DNA of 64,000 nucleotides from JAAYXS01 sp043820985 (GTDB lineage Bacteria > Planctomycetota > Phycisphaerae > UBA1845 > Fen-1342), in the NCBI GenBank assembly GCA_043820985.1, contig JBDRDH010000068.1, positions 1-64,000 on the forward strand, written 5' to 3'. A program made the position numbers and the translations under genes. This document shows, in pieces, positions 34,149-42,533 of this stretch. A model generated the notes under the pieces. That model was not told the DNA's origin. It ran no database searches and saw only the letters and a list, made by a program, of their open reading frames with translations. The number at the start of each line of letters is the position of its first letter. Position 1 is the stretch's first letter.

Positions 34149-34254
34149 ACTGTAGGCAAATTCCTGGCCCTCGGCACACACATCGCATACGAGACGATCG
34201 ATAGATGAACGGGTCACAAGACACAGAGCCCCAAGCTATTACGGTATGCATATG

Positions 34255-34752
34255 CTATTCGGACTTTTCTGTCTCGGTGGCAGGACCGAGGGCCGGCGGT
34301 GGGATGTCAGTCCAATCGCTGGCATCCACTCCGTATCGAGAGATGTGGTCAGCATTGCTCGTGACAACGACAGCGGTCAGATTTGCGGCTTGTGCCGCAA
34401 TAATAACGTCCCAGTCGATGTGACGTTCGGGCGCCGTGGAGTAGCCTCCTTTCCTGGCATCCGACCAGAATTGCGCGGCCTCGCGGAGTACCTCACCGGA
34501 TATAGGGCACATGCCGAGCAACTTGCAAAGGTTATCCAAGCGGGCAAGCGCCTTGGATTCGTCGGGGTGATTGTCCAACTTCCAGAGATATCCGCGCCGG
34601 GCTTCGTAGTCAGCAGCGGCGGAAATGAGGAGTTCAACATCCCTCACTTTCTGGGCATGGACTATCCACGCTTGGAGCCACTGTTTGATCTCCGGATGCC
34701 GCGTGGGGTGGCAAAGCCTGATCAGCACATTTGTGTCAAGGAGGAAGCGCAT
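34255..34752 (-). CDS. PIN-domain ribonuclease (VapC-like)
   Basis: 165 residues. The acidic PIN residues are visible: Asp6 (RFLLDTNVLIRL), Glu50 (ADYEARRGY), Asp113/Asp115 (IDWDVIIAAQA) and Asp135 (TSNADHISRYG). PIN proteins are Mg-dependent RNases; many are toxins. There is no VapB-type antitoxin gene beside it. Its ATG overlaps the stop of the large methylase by one base (TGATG), so it is translated with the methylase. A toxin or effector role paired with the methylase is inferred. The IS right end is 106 bases away. Confidence 0.9.
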   Translation of the reverse strand: MRFLLDTNVLIRLCHPTRHPEIKQWLQAWIVHAQKVRDVELLISAAADYEARRGYLWKLDNHPDESKALARLDNLCKLLGMCPISGEVLREAAQFWSDARKGGYSTAPERHIDWDVIIAAQAANLTAVVVTSNADHISRYGVDASDWTDIPPPALGPATETEKSE

Positions 34753-37496
34753 CAGTCCTCGTGAAAGTGTCTAGTTGCCGAGTCTCTCAGAGCTTGTTCG
34801 ATCAGTGGTCCGACATGGGAATCAAAATCCTCCGGCTCGGCCGCCCATTCATCGAGCAATGCCGACAAGTGCGCATATCGACGCCGACGTTCATCAAGCT
34901 CATCAACCTGTTCAGACGCTGTGCGCAGAGCCTTCAGTACATCCGGTGACTCAACTGACTTGCGTTCTGCTCGAAAGCGGCCCAATGTGGACCGGGCGTA
35001 GTCGTCCGAGATGAGCTCGTGTAGCGGGACAAAGGCATCCAGCCCCGGGGGGTAATACCCGCGGAACTCGCATCCGACGCCCTTGCGATCGACGCCAGTG
35101 AACAGGTCCAGCAACTGACGCTCGAGGTGTGGGGGAAGGTCGTATGCGCGAAGGACCGCGGCGTCCACCTGGAGAAGAGCACGCTTGATGGCTGCCCGAT
35201 CTTCCTCGGCGACCAATGCTTTGCGCAACTCCTTTGCCGCTGTCAAATAGGTTCCGGCAGCCGTTTCGATACCGTCGATTCGTTCACGTGTCGTATCGGG
35301 CAATGGCAATCCAAGTAGGTCTCCGCCGATGATGTGGCGCTTCGTGGACCAGCTGTAGACATACGCATTCGCCACCGGTGAATTGAGCAGGGCCCACAGG
35401 AACAAGCCAGATATCCCCTGTGTAGTCGAGCGAACCACGAGGAAGTTGCCTTTGACGGCGCACCCCTCGCGATCAAGCCAGGCCCGCATCTTCCACGCGC
35501 GCCGGCTTGCTCTAGCGTGATTGACGATTACCTGTCCCGGTTGCCCATCCAGCCCCGCGCGCGGTCGCTGGATTACTTCGGACGCCGGGTTCATCCACTG
35601 ACGGTCAGGTGTTTCGTATATGGGCGGGTTGCCGCGCGCGGTGACGAAGCAAGGCCTGAAACCTCGTCGGGGGCCCTTGGAGAGTGTAGTTGAACCGCTT
35701 GGCAGATCCCGGCCCTCAAACGAAAACCCTTGACCGACGAATGCCACTTGAGCGAGCGTCCTATTCTCGCACAGGTACTGCCATACTTCATCCAGTTCCG
35801 GTACCCTCAAGTTTGTGCCCGCGCTACCCACGAACCGGCTCTGCGGCACTTCGCGCTCCGACGAGAACGCCAGACGCTCCTTGAACGCCTCCATGCCCTG
35901 CTCGCGGACGCGACGGTACCAGAGCATCCCCGGCTTGGTCCGGGGCTTTTTCTTGCGGCCCATGAGCACCGTGACCTCGTGGTCGCTGTGCTCGAAGAGG
36001 TTATCGGGGAACACGTCGATCTCGGTGAGCTCGCACTCCTTAAGCAGAAACTCGCGGACAGGCTGAGACTCCTTGTTGTGCAGCAGGCCCTGCGGCGCCA
36101 CCACGCCGAACACGCCTCCCGGCGGCAGCGCGGGCAGGGCGCGCTTGAGCATCTCGACGGCCTTTGTCTGGGCCGTGATGTCCGTACCCTGCCTCTCGTA
36201 GTACTTCCGCTGCTTCTCCGTGAATCGCTCGTACGGCGGATTGGCCAGCAGGATGCGTGCCTTGCTGGTATGTCTAGCGAGTGCTCTTGGCACGAACATG
36301 TCGCCCTGTGTTAGTGCTAGTGCCCAGGAGTTATCATGCGACTCGTCGGCAAGCGTGAACGCCAGTTTGGCCAGTTCCAGCGCGAACATATCGGCTTCCA
36401 GGCCATGTAAATGCGAGCGCAAATACTGGTGCGAATCACCCGACGCAATGGCACTTCCCCAATCGCGGAGCCAGCGCATCGCCGCTCTTAGAAACGGCGC
36501 ATCCCCGCACGCGGGTTCGAACACGTGGCGGTCTTCTTCGGGGATCCCCTCGATCAGTGGCCACAATCGCGCGAGCATGTGGTTGATGAGAACAGAGGGA
36601 GTACTGTGAATACCGAGTTCCTTGCGGATGTCGTAGGCTTCTGCCCCTCGTTTACGTCTGCCCATTCCAGCGGTCTTGTCAATCAGAGCATTCTCGTAAA
36701 CGTACGAGAGGGACTCACTGGACACGTCCGCCAGTGAACCACAAGTGGCGATCCGCTTCGCCGCCGCATCAATGGCCGGACGGCCAGCCTTGCCAAAGGG
36801 TGGATACCGGCCAGTCTCGCCATGATGTTTGCCAATACGGTCGAAAACTTCGTCAACATTTTCGAGATCGATCCTGATGAAGTACGGCACCTTCTTATCG
36901 TGCAGGATCTTCGCCGCCAGCAGCCAGAAGACCGTACGGTAGACGTCTTCCTGCGCTTGACGGTTGTTCAGCCTAGCACCAAGTTTGTCGCGAAGCCCGC
37001 TGATTACGTCTTCCACAAGCCGGGTCAACGACTCACCGCGCTTCTTTTCTACCGCGGGCATCAACCCGGCGTCAAAGAACCAGAGCTGCTCGCCAAGACT
37101 TCCGGGCTTGTGCAACTTGCTCGCGTAGATCCGGCTTGGATGCAGTTTGTCCTTTTCTTCGTTTATGGCAGCGCCGACCTTGGACCATGCAATAGTGCGC
37201 GGTTCAGCTTTAGGACCACTCGGTCCCATCCCCCACCAATCCACGCCTGAATCATTGCATACAAAGACCGTGGGTGCGCCAAGCGTGCTCACACTCGCCG
37301 CAGAAGCGCGCGAGTCGCCATTCATATCCACAACAGCGACGCACGCCGACCAGGAGTCCCACGGTTTGCCGGCGAACGCTACAATCGGAACCGTGACACC
37401 GTCGAACTCGAACGGCTTCGCCAGTTGATTGTCCCCATAACCACACCGGCGCAGGTGAGGTTCAAGACTAATCGCGGATCGAGGTGCGGGTGGCAT
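34752..37496 (-). CDS. Large N6-adenine DNA methylase (Eco57I/PglX-like architecture)
   Basis: 914 residues from ATG 37496, with GGGAG upstream (TTG 37520 possible). The N-terminal ~150 residues (VAFAGKPWDSWSACVAVVD, PTVFVCNDSGVDWW) form an unassigned domain, then a helical region with EDVYRTVFWLLAAKIL. SAM motif I is FEPACGDAPFLRAA (about 326-339). Motif IV, NPPY, is at 419-422. The C-terminal half contains a likely target-recognition region (about 560-700) and coiled helices. It methylates adenine in DNA, probably at one sequence. No separate restriction subunit is adjacent; the only partner is the PIN protein. Self-contained restriction activity cannot be excluded, as no PD-D/ExK motif was identified. 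Confidence 0.85.
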   Translation of the reverse strand: MPPAPRSAISLEPHLRRCGYGDNQLAKPFEFDGVTVPIVAFAGKPWDSWSACVAVVDMNGDSRASAASVSTLGAPTVFVCNDSGVDWWGMGPSGPKAEPRTIAWSKVGAAINEEKDKLHPSRIYASKLHKPGSLGEQLWFFDAGLMPAVEKKRGESLTRLVEDVISGLRDKLGARLNNRQAQEDVYRTVFWLLAAKILHDKKVPYFIRIDLENVDEVFDRIGKHHGETGRYPPFGKAGRPAIDAAAKRIATCGSLADVSSESLSYVYENALIDKTAGMGRRKRGAEAYDIRKELGIHSTPSVLINHMLARLWPLIEGIPEEDRHVFEPACGDAPFLRAAMRWLRDWGSAIASGDSHQYLRSHLHGLEADMFALELAKLAFTLADESHDNSWALALTQGDMFVPRALARHTSKARILLANPPYERFTEKQRKYYERQGTDITAQTKAVEMLKRALPALPPGGVFGVVAPQGLLHNKESQPVREFLLKECELTEIDVFPDNLFEHSDHEVTVLMGRKKKPRTKPGMLWYRRVREQGMEAFKERLAFSSEREVPQSRFVGSAGTNLRVPELDEVWQYLCENRTLAQVAFVGQGFSFEGRDLPSGSTTLSKGPRRGFRPCFVTARGNPPIYETPDRQWMNPASEVIQRPRAGLDGQPGQVIVNHARASRRAWKMRAWLDREGCAVKGNFLVVRSTTQGISGLFLWALLNSPVANAYVYSWSTKRHIIGGDLLGLPLPDTTRERIDGIETAAGTYLTAAKELRKALVAEEDRAAIKRALLQVDAAVLRAYDLPPHLERQLLDLFTGVDRKGVGCEFRGYYPPGLDAFVPLHELISDDYARSTLGRFRAERKSVESPDVLKALRTASEQVDELDERRRRYAHLSALLDEWAAEPEDFDSHVGPLIEQALRDSATRHFHED

Positions 37497-37776
37497 GGCG
37501 GCGGTTTCTCTCCCGATCAACAGAACCCTAACGTAAGTGCATCAGATGTGATTGTACGACCTATACTGCCGGTGTCACGTACCTAATTCTATGTGAGTGA
37601 ATTGCCTGCTTCTAACAGCGTAAGCTAGTAGTTGATTTGGAAAAATATTGGGTCCTGGCGTAGCACTGAATACAGCCTGAAACATACTACAATTCCCCTC
37701 ACCCAACATACCGTTACAAGAGTGGGGAAGGCTTATTTGAGCAAATTTACTGGTCTACCAAGCTCTGTTACTCTCG

Positions 37777-40275
37777 CTAACTGCCCTGGGCTTCCAGGAC
37801 CACGCCGGCGATGGCGGGGACTTGAATTGTCAATTGGCCGTTCGTGGCGGCTTGTTCGCCACCTTCACCCAATACCGTGCGCCAACTGGCGGGGGCATCG
37901 GCGGGCAGGGGAATCCGCACTTCACGGGGCAGTTCCGAGGCGTTGAGCACCACCAGCACATGTTCACCGGCGTCGCTGCGCAGGAAGGCCCAGACATCCG
38001 CTTCGTCATCGGTCAGGAGAGTTTTGAATGATCCAATCCGCAGAGCGCTGTGCGTGTTATGCAAAGCCAGGGCCTGTCGGTAGAACTCGAGTTGCTCGAC
38101 CAGCACCGCGTTCTCCGCGGGCTGGTCGTAGGGCTGGAGGTCCTGCCAAAGCATCGGCTTGCGGTTGCTCGGATCATCGGCACCCCACATACCCACTTCG
38201 TCGCCGTAGTAGATCAAAGGTGCTCCGACGTAGGTCATCTGGAGCAGCGCCGCCAGCCGGGCGCGGGCGTAAGCCGCGGGCGCTGGCTTGGTATTGTCGT
38301 AATCGGGATTATTGTCCTGCACGCGATTCTGGCGGTCATATTCACGGTCGGGATTGTGGGCCATCGAGGCCAGCCGATCGGTGTCGTGACTGTTGATCAG
38401 GTTTTGCAGGACACAAGCCGCGCCGGCGGGATAGGCCAGCCGCAGTTCCGCCATCCGGGCGGCGGCGGCACTGGCGCTGATCTTGTATTGGCGGTCGAAG
38501 ATCCATTTGACGGCCGTGCGGGCGAATTCGTAGTTCATGACCGCGTCGAAATGGTGTCCATCCAGCCACTGGTTGGCGCGGTTCCAGACTTCGCCCGTGA
38601 TGAAGGCGTCGGGATTAATCTCCTTGACCAGCTTGCGCCACTGAGTCCAGAAGGGTCGCGGCACGTCGTTGGGCACATCCAGTCGCCAGCCGTCGATGCC
38701 ATCGCTGGGATCACCGTCGCCGTTGGGATCCATCCAGCGGCGGGTGACGGCGAAGATGTGTTTGCGTACGGCATCACTGCCGAAGCCGGAGCGGTTCTTG
38801 CAAAACACGGGCATGTGCGCGAAGTCGGCCCAGCCCTTGTATTCAAACGGATCCCAGGAGGTGACGGCAAACCAGTCGGCGTAGGGCGAGTTTTGTTTAT
38901 TCTTCAAAACGTCCACGAAAGCCGGGTGCTGGCTGCCGACGTGGTTGAAGACGCCGTCGAGCACCACTTTGAAACCCAACTCGTGAGCCTGTTTGAGGAA
39001 CTCAATGAAGCGTTTGTCCGACGCGGTCCACTGCCAGGTGGACGAGTCCAGCAGGTCTTCCCGCTTGATGATCTGCTCGTATTCGCCGCGAACGCCGAAG
39101 CCATCGTCAATGTGGCGATAGTCCTGGAGGTCGTACTTGTGGTAGGACGGGGCCTGGAAGATGGGATTCAGGTACAGGGCATTGACGCCCAGCTTCTTCA
39201 AATAAGGCAGTTTCGCGGCGAGTCCATCCAGATCTCCACCGTAGAAACGTTCGAAGACATAAAGATCATAGAACGTTTGCCCGCCCTGCTCCTCCCATGG
39301 CGCGGGTTCGAACCAGGCGCTGGTCCAGGGGTGGACCGGGTCCGGATCGTTATCCGGATTTCCGTTACGGAAGCGATCCAGCAATACCTGGTACCAGACG
39401 GCATGCCGGGCCCATTCCGGAGCGGTAAACAGCCCGCTGGAGGTGAGGCTGTAGTGATACGTGTGCGGATCGCCCACGCGCTGCGTGCCGTCCTCGAGCA
39501 CAAAGGTATAGGCGAGACTGTGAACGTTGGGCATGCGGTCTCTGGTCGCTGGGATGGGGATGCGAGCTTCGCGATAGGCAAATAATGGGCCTTCGGAAAC
39601 CATGGGCATCTCGATCAGATCACCATCCTTGATGGCCAGCCAGACCTGCTGGACATCGTTTGCAAAAGTGCGATAGCGGATGGACAAGGTATGTTCGTCA
39701 AGCTGCTGGACATAGAGTGCGGTTGTCGGCCGATGAGCCAGCCCGAGGGTATCGATCCGGCCGTCGCCGAGTTGGGCCTGGGATTGTTTCATTTGAGCCA
39801 GACGTCCAAGGCGCACGAGCGAGTTGTAGCCGCCGAAGCTGTCGGGGACCTGGTCGAGATTGATGGGATCATTGATCCACTGCTCGCCGTCAATCAGAAA
39901 CTTGTACTCGTAAGTACTGGTCGGCAGCTCGATCTGCACGGTCCATTCACCATGCTCGTCGGGTCCCAGCATGGGAATCGCCTGGCGATCCCAGGTGTTG
40001 AAAGAGCCGGCCAGCACGACTTTTTGGACGGTCTCCGAGGGGCGATAGTGAAAGGTACAGCGCCATTTGCCCGGCTCCAGGGGCTGGGCCTCGATTGAAC
40101 GCGGTAATGGCGCGGTATCCTCCGCCATTGAGACGGGCTCCAGTTGTGGTGCCGGTGGCCATTTATCCTGTGCTGCCAGATCGGTCACCCCCAGCCCGAG
40201 TTGCACAAGGAATACTACTAACAAGACCCGCGCCGCTGGGCGCCACGCTGTTGGACTCTGTTTGTTCGTGTTCAT
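37777..40275 (-). CDS. Secreted GH13 alpha-glucan hydrolase with CBM48-like N-terminus
   Basis: 832 residues. The signal peptide (LLVVFLVQLGLGVTDLAAQ) is followed by a CBM48/E-set at about 70-155 (VVLAGSFNTWDRQA, YEYKFLIDGEQW) and a second beta domain. The GH13 barrel starts at about 290. Its catalytic residues are nucleophile Asp533 (GWRLDVPND), acid Glu562 (ITGEVW) and the transition-state Asp in NSHDTDR. Region I DGVFNH is canonical. The layout resembles neopullulanase or cyclomaltodextrinase. It is closely related throughout to the enzyme at 47439-49928, so a duplication is likely. No good ribosome-binding site is seen. Confidence 0.93.
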   Translation of the reverse strand: MNTNKQSPTAWRPAARVLLVVFLVQLGLGVTDLAAQDKWPPAPQLEPVSMAEDTAPLPRSIEAQPLEPGKWRCTFHYRPSETVQKVVLAGSFNTWDRQAIPMLGPDEHGEWTVQIELPTSTYEYKFLIDGEQWINDPINLDQVPDSFGGYNSLVRLGRLAQMKQSQAQLGDGRIDTLGLAHRPTTALYVQQLDEHTLSIRYRTFANDVQQVWLAIKDGDLIEMPMVSEGPLFAYREARIPIPATRDRMPNVHSLAYTFVLEDGTQRVGDPHTYHYSLTSSGLFTAPEWARHAVWYQVLLDRFRNGNPDNDPDPVHPWTSAWFEPAPWEEQGGQTFYDLYVFERFYGGDLDGLAAKLPYLKKLGVNALYLNPIFQAPSYHKYDLQDYRHIDDGFGVRGEYEQIIKREDLLDSSTWQWTASDKRFIEFLKQAHELGFKVVLDGVFNHVGSQHPAFVDVLKNKQNSPYADWFAVTSWDPFEYKGWADFAHMPVFCKNRSGFGSDAVRKHIFAVTRRWMDPNGDGDPSDGIDGWRLDVPNDVPRPFWTQWRKLVKEINPDAFITGEVWNRANQWLDGHHFDAVMNYEFARTAVKWIFDRQYKISASAAAARMAELRLAYPAGAACVLQNLINSHDTDRLASMAHNPDREYDRQNRVQDNNPDYDNTKPAPAAYARARLAALLQMTYVGAPLIYYGDEVGMWGADDPSNRKPMLWQDLQPYDQPAENAVLVEQLEFYRQALALHNTHSALRIGSFKTLLTDDEADVWAFLRSDAGEHVLVVLNASELPREVRIPLPADAPASWRTVLGEGGEQAATNGQLTIQVPAIAGVVLEAQGS

Positions 40276-40338
40276 GCTGTGTAATGTACTACCAATATGA
40301 CTTGTCCACTAGCTGCCGGTACGATTCACGGGCGGCAA

Positions 40339-40381
40339 AACCGGTTACGGAAAGTTTCCTGATGGTACCCGATTATTCGGG
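40339..40381. promoter_or_regulatory. Two palindromes between divergent glucan genes
   Basis: AACCGGTT at 40339-40346 and CCCGATTATTCGGG at 40368-40381 lie in the 184-base gap between the GH13 gene and glgB. The second is a perfect 14-bp palindrome. They are possible operators for a sugar-responsive repressor; no regulator gene is nearby. Confidence 0.35.
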
Positions 40382-40459
40382 CTATGGAGTTCCAGGCACT
40401 AAAGGTGGTAACATCCGGCCGGTAGGGCGCAGGTGTGTCTCACTATATGAGGTATGTGT

Positions 40460-42517
40460 ATGGGTGTTCCCAATTCACCCACGGATCCTGACGGCACCGG
40501 TCTGATCGCGTTGGATCCCTGGCTGGAGCCATTCGCCGATGCTCTGCGACAGCGCTTTGGTAACTATCAACGCATCCTACAGACCATCCATGCCCAGGAG
40601 GGCTCTCTCGATAGCTTCAGCCGTGGATATGAATATTTTGGTTTCAATCGTGGTACGCATGAGAATCATCCCGGCGTCTGGTACCGAGAATGGGCTCCCG
40701 GCGCGCAGCGTCTGGCGTTGATTGGCGACTTCAATGACTGGGACCGTGGCGCCCATCCGTTGGAGCGTAATCAGTTCGGTGTCTGGAGCACCTTTCTTCC
40801 TGATGATGAGTACGCCGACCGCTTGGTTCATGAAGGCCGCGTGAAGGTGCATGTGGTCAGTCAGCAGGGGCGGCGCGATCACATCCCGGCTTACATTCGC
40901 CGCGTAACCTACGGGCCGCACGGCACTCAATTTACGGGACAGTATTGGTGTCCACCGACACCGTTTGAATGGCGGCATGTTTCGCCGGGGATCCAGGGCA
41001 GTCCGCGGATCTACGAGGCTCACGTAGGTATGGCCCAGGAAGAGCCACGGGTTGGAACCTACCGCGAGTTCAGTGACAAAGTACTGCCGCGAATTGCCGA
41101 CGCCGGTTACAACGCCGTCCAACTGATGGCGATTCAGGAGCATCCCTACTACGGTTCATTCGGCTACCAGGTCAGCAATTTCTTCGCGCCCACGTCACGC
41201 TGCGGCACGCCGGAGGATTTGAAGGCGTTGATCGACGCGGCACATGGGCATGGGTTGCTGGTGTTGTTGGATCTGGTGCACAGTCACGCGGTCAAGAACG
41301 TTCTGGAGGGGCTGAACCAACTTGATGGAACCGGCCATCTCTACTTTCACGCGGGCGAACGTGGTCAGCATGTCGCGTGGGACTCGTGCTTGTTCGATTA
41401 TGGCAAGTGGGAGGTTGTGCGATTTTTGCTCAGTAATGCTCGTTTCTGGCTGGAAGAGTACCATTTTGATGGTTTTCGCTTCGATGGCGTGACGAGCATG
41501 CTGTACCACGACCACGGGCTGGGTCGGCCTTTTGACAGTTATGCGGAATATTTCCCGCCCCGTGTCGATAATGATGCCCTGGTCTACCTGCAACTGGTCA
41601 ATCACCTGGTGCACGAACTTAAGCCCGCCGCCATAACCATCGCCGAGGATGTCTCCGGCATGGTCGGTATAGCCCGGCCATTGGCGGAAGGTGGCCTGGG
41701 TTTCGACTACCGCCTGGCAATGGGTATCCCGGATTACTGGATTCGGCTGCTGAAGGAAAAAGCTGATGAGCAATGGCCGCTGGGTGAGCTATACCGCGTG
41801 CTGACCGATCGGCGTGCCGGTGAGAAGCATGTGACTTACGCCGAATCACACGATCAATCGCTGGTTGGTGACCAGACCTTGGCATTTCGGCTGATGGACG
41901 CGGACATGTACGCGGACATGAACAAGGGCAGCCAGAATCCGGTCATTGAGCGCGGTATCGCCCTGCACAAGATAATCCGGCTACTCACATACACACTGGG
42001 AGGGGAAGCGTATCTGAACTTCATGGGCAATGAGTTTGGGCATCCGGAGTGGGTTGATTTCCCCCGGTCCGGTAACAATTTCTCCCATAAATATGCCCGC
42101 CGACAGTGGTCACTGGTGGATGACCAGTTGCTGCGCTATCGTGACCTGGCGGCGTTTGACCGGGCGCTGATGGCCCTGGATAAAAAGTATGATGTGCTAT
42201 CGGCGCCGCGCTCTGAGTTGTTGCATTGCGATGAGGATCAGAAAATCATGGTATACGTCCGCGGTGGGCTGATCTTCGCGTTTAATTTTCATTCCAGCAG
42301 GTCATATCCCGATTACCGTTGTGGAGTGCCAGTGCCCGCCGATTACCGGCTGGTACTTAATTCCGACGATCTGTGGTTCGGGGGACATGCCATTGTGGAC
42401 GTTGGTCAGGTTTATCCCTGGCAAGACGTACCGTGCCATGGCAGTGTCCATAGCATTCAGATATACCTGCCGGCCCGGACGGCCCAGGTGTTGGAGCCGC
42501 TCGCGGCGCGCCCGTAA
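40460..42517 (+). CDS. glgB: 1,4-alpha-glucan branching enzyme, eukaryote-type (GH13_8)
   Basis: 685 residues with no signal peptide, so cytoplasmic. A CBM48 domain (RLALIGDFNDWDRGA) precedes the GH13 barrel. The motifs match the eukaryotic/plant branching-enzyme type: IYEAHVGMAQEEPRVGTY, region I LLDLVHSHAVKN, nucleophile Asp in GFRFDGVTSMLYHDHG, acid Glu in TIAEDVSGM and region IV YAESHDQSLVGDQ. It adds alpha-1,6 branches to glycogen. ATG 40460 is preferred to 40454 because GAGG is then 7 bases away. It is convergent with glgP by 16 bases. Confidence 0.95.
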   Translation: MGVPNSPTDPDGTGLIALDPWLEPFADALRQRFGNYQRILQTIHAQEGSLDSFSRGYEYFGFNRGTHENHPGVWYREWAPGAQRLALIGDFNDWDRGAHPLERNQFGVWSTFLPDDEYADRLVHEGRVKVHVVSQQGRRDHIPAYIRRVTYGPHGTQFTGQYWCPPTPFEWRHVSPGIQGSPRIYEAHVGMAQEEPRVGTYREFSDKVLPRIADAGYNAVQLMAIQEHPYYGSFGYQVSNFFAPTSRCGTPEDLKALIDAAHGHGLLVLLDLVHSHAVKNVLEGLNQLDGTGHLYFHAGERGQHVAWDSCLFDYGKWEVVRFLLSNARFWLEEYHFDGFRFDGVTSMLYHDHGLGRPFDSYAEYFPPRVDNDALVYLQLVNHLVHELKPAAITIAEDVSGMVGIARPLAEGGLGFDYRLAMGIPDYWIRLLKEKADEQWPLGELYRVLTDRRAGEKHVTYAESHDQSLVGDQTLAFRLMDADMYADMNKGSQNPVIERGIALHKIIRLLTYTLGGEAYLNFMGNEFGHPEWVDFPRSGNNFSHKYARRQWSLVDDQLLRYRDLAAFDRALMALDKKYDVLSAPRSELLHCDEDQKIMVYVRGGLIFAFNFHSSRSYPDYRCGVPVPADYRLVLNSDDLWFGGHAIVDVGQVYPWQDVPCHGSVHSIQIYLPARTAQVLEPLAARP

Positions 42518-42533
42518 CGCCTGAGCGCCACGA

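Noticed and set aside
34255..34752. Classical VapBC toxin-antitoxin locus
   Set aside because: The PIN gene is present, but no small DNA-binding antitoxin gene lies on either side.
38050..39585. 511-codon open frame antisense to the GH13 gene
   Set aside because: It mirrors the GC-rich codon pattern of the GH13 gene, has no domain, and the GH13 frame has all catalytic motifs.
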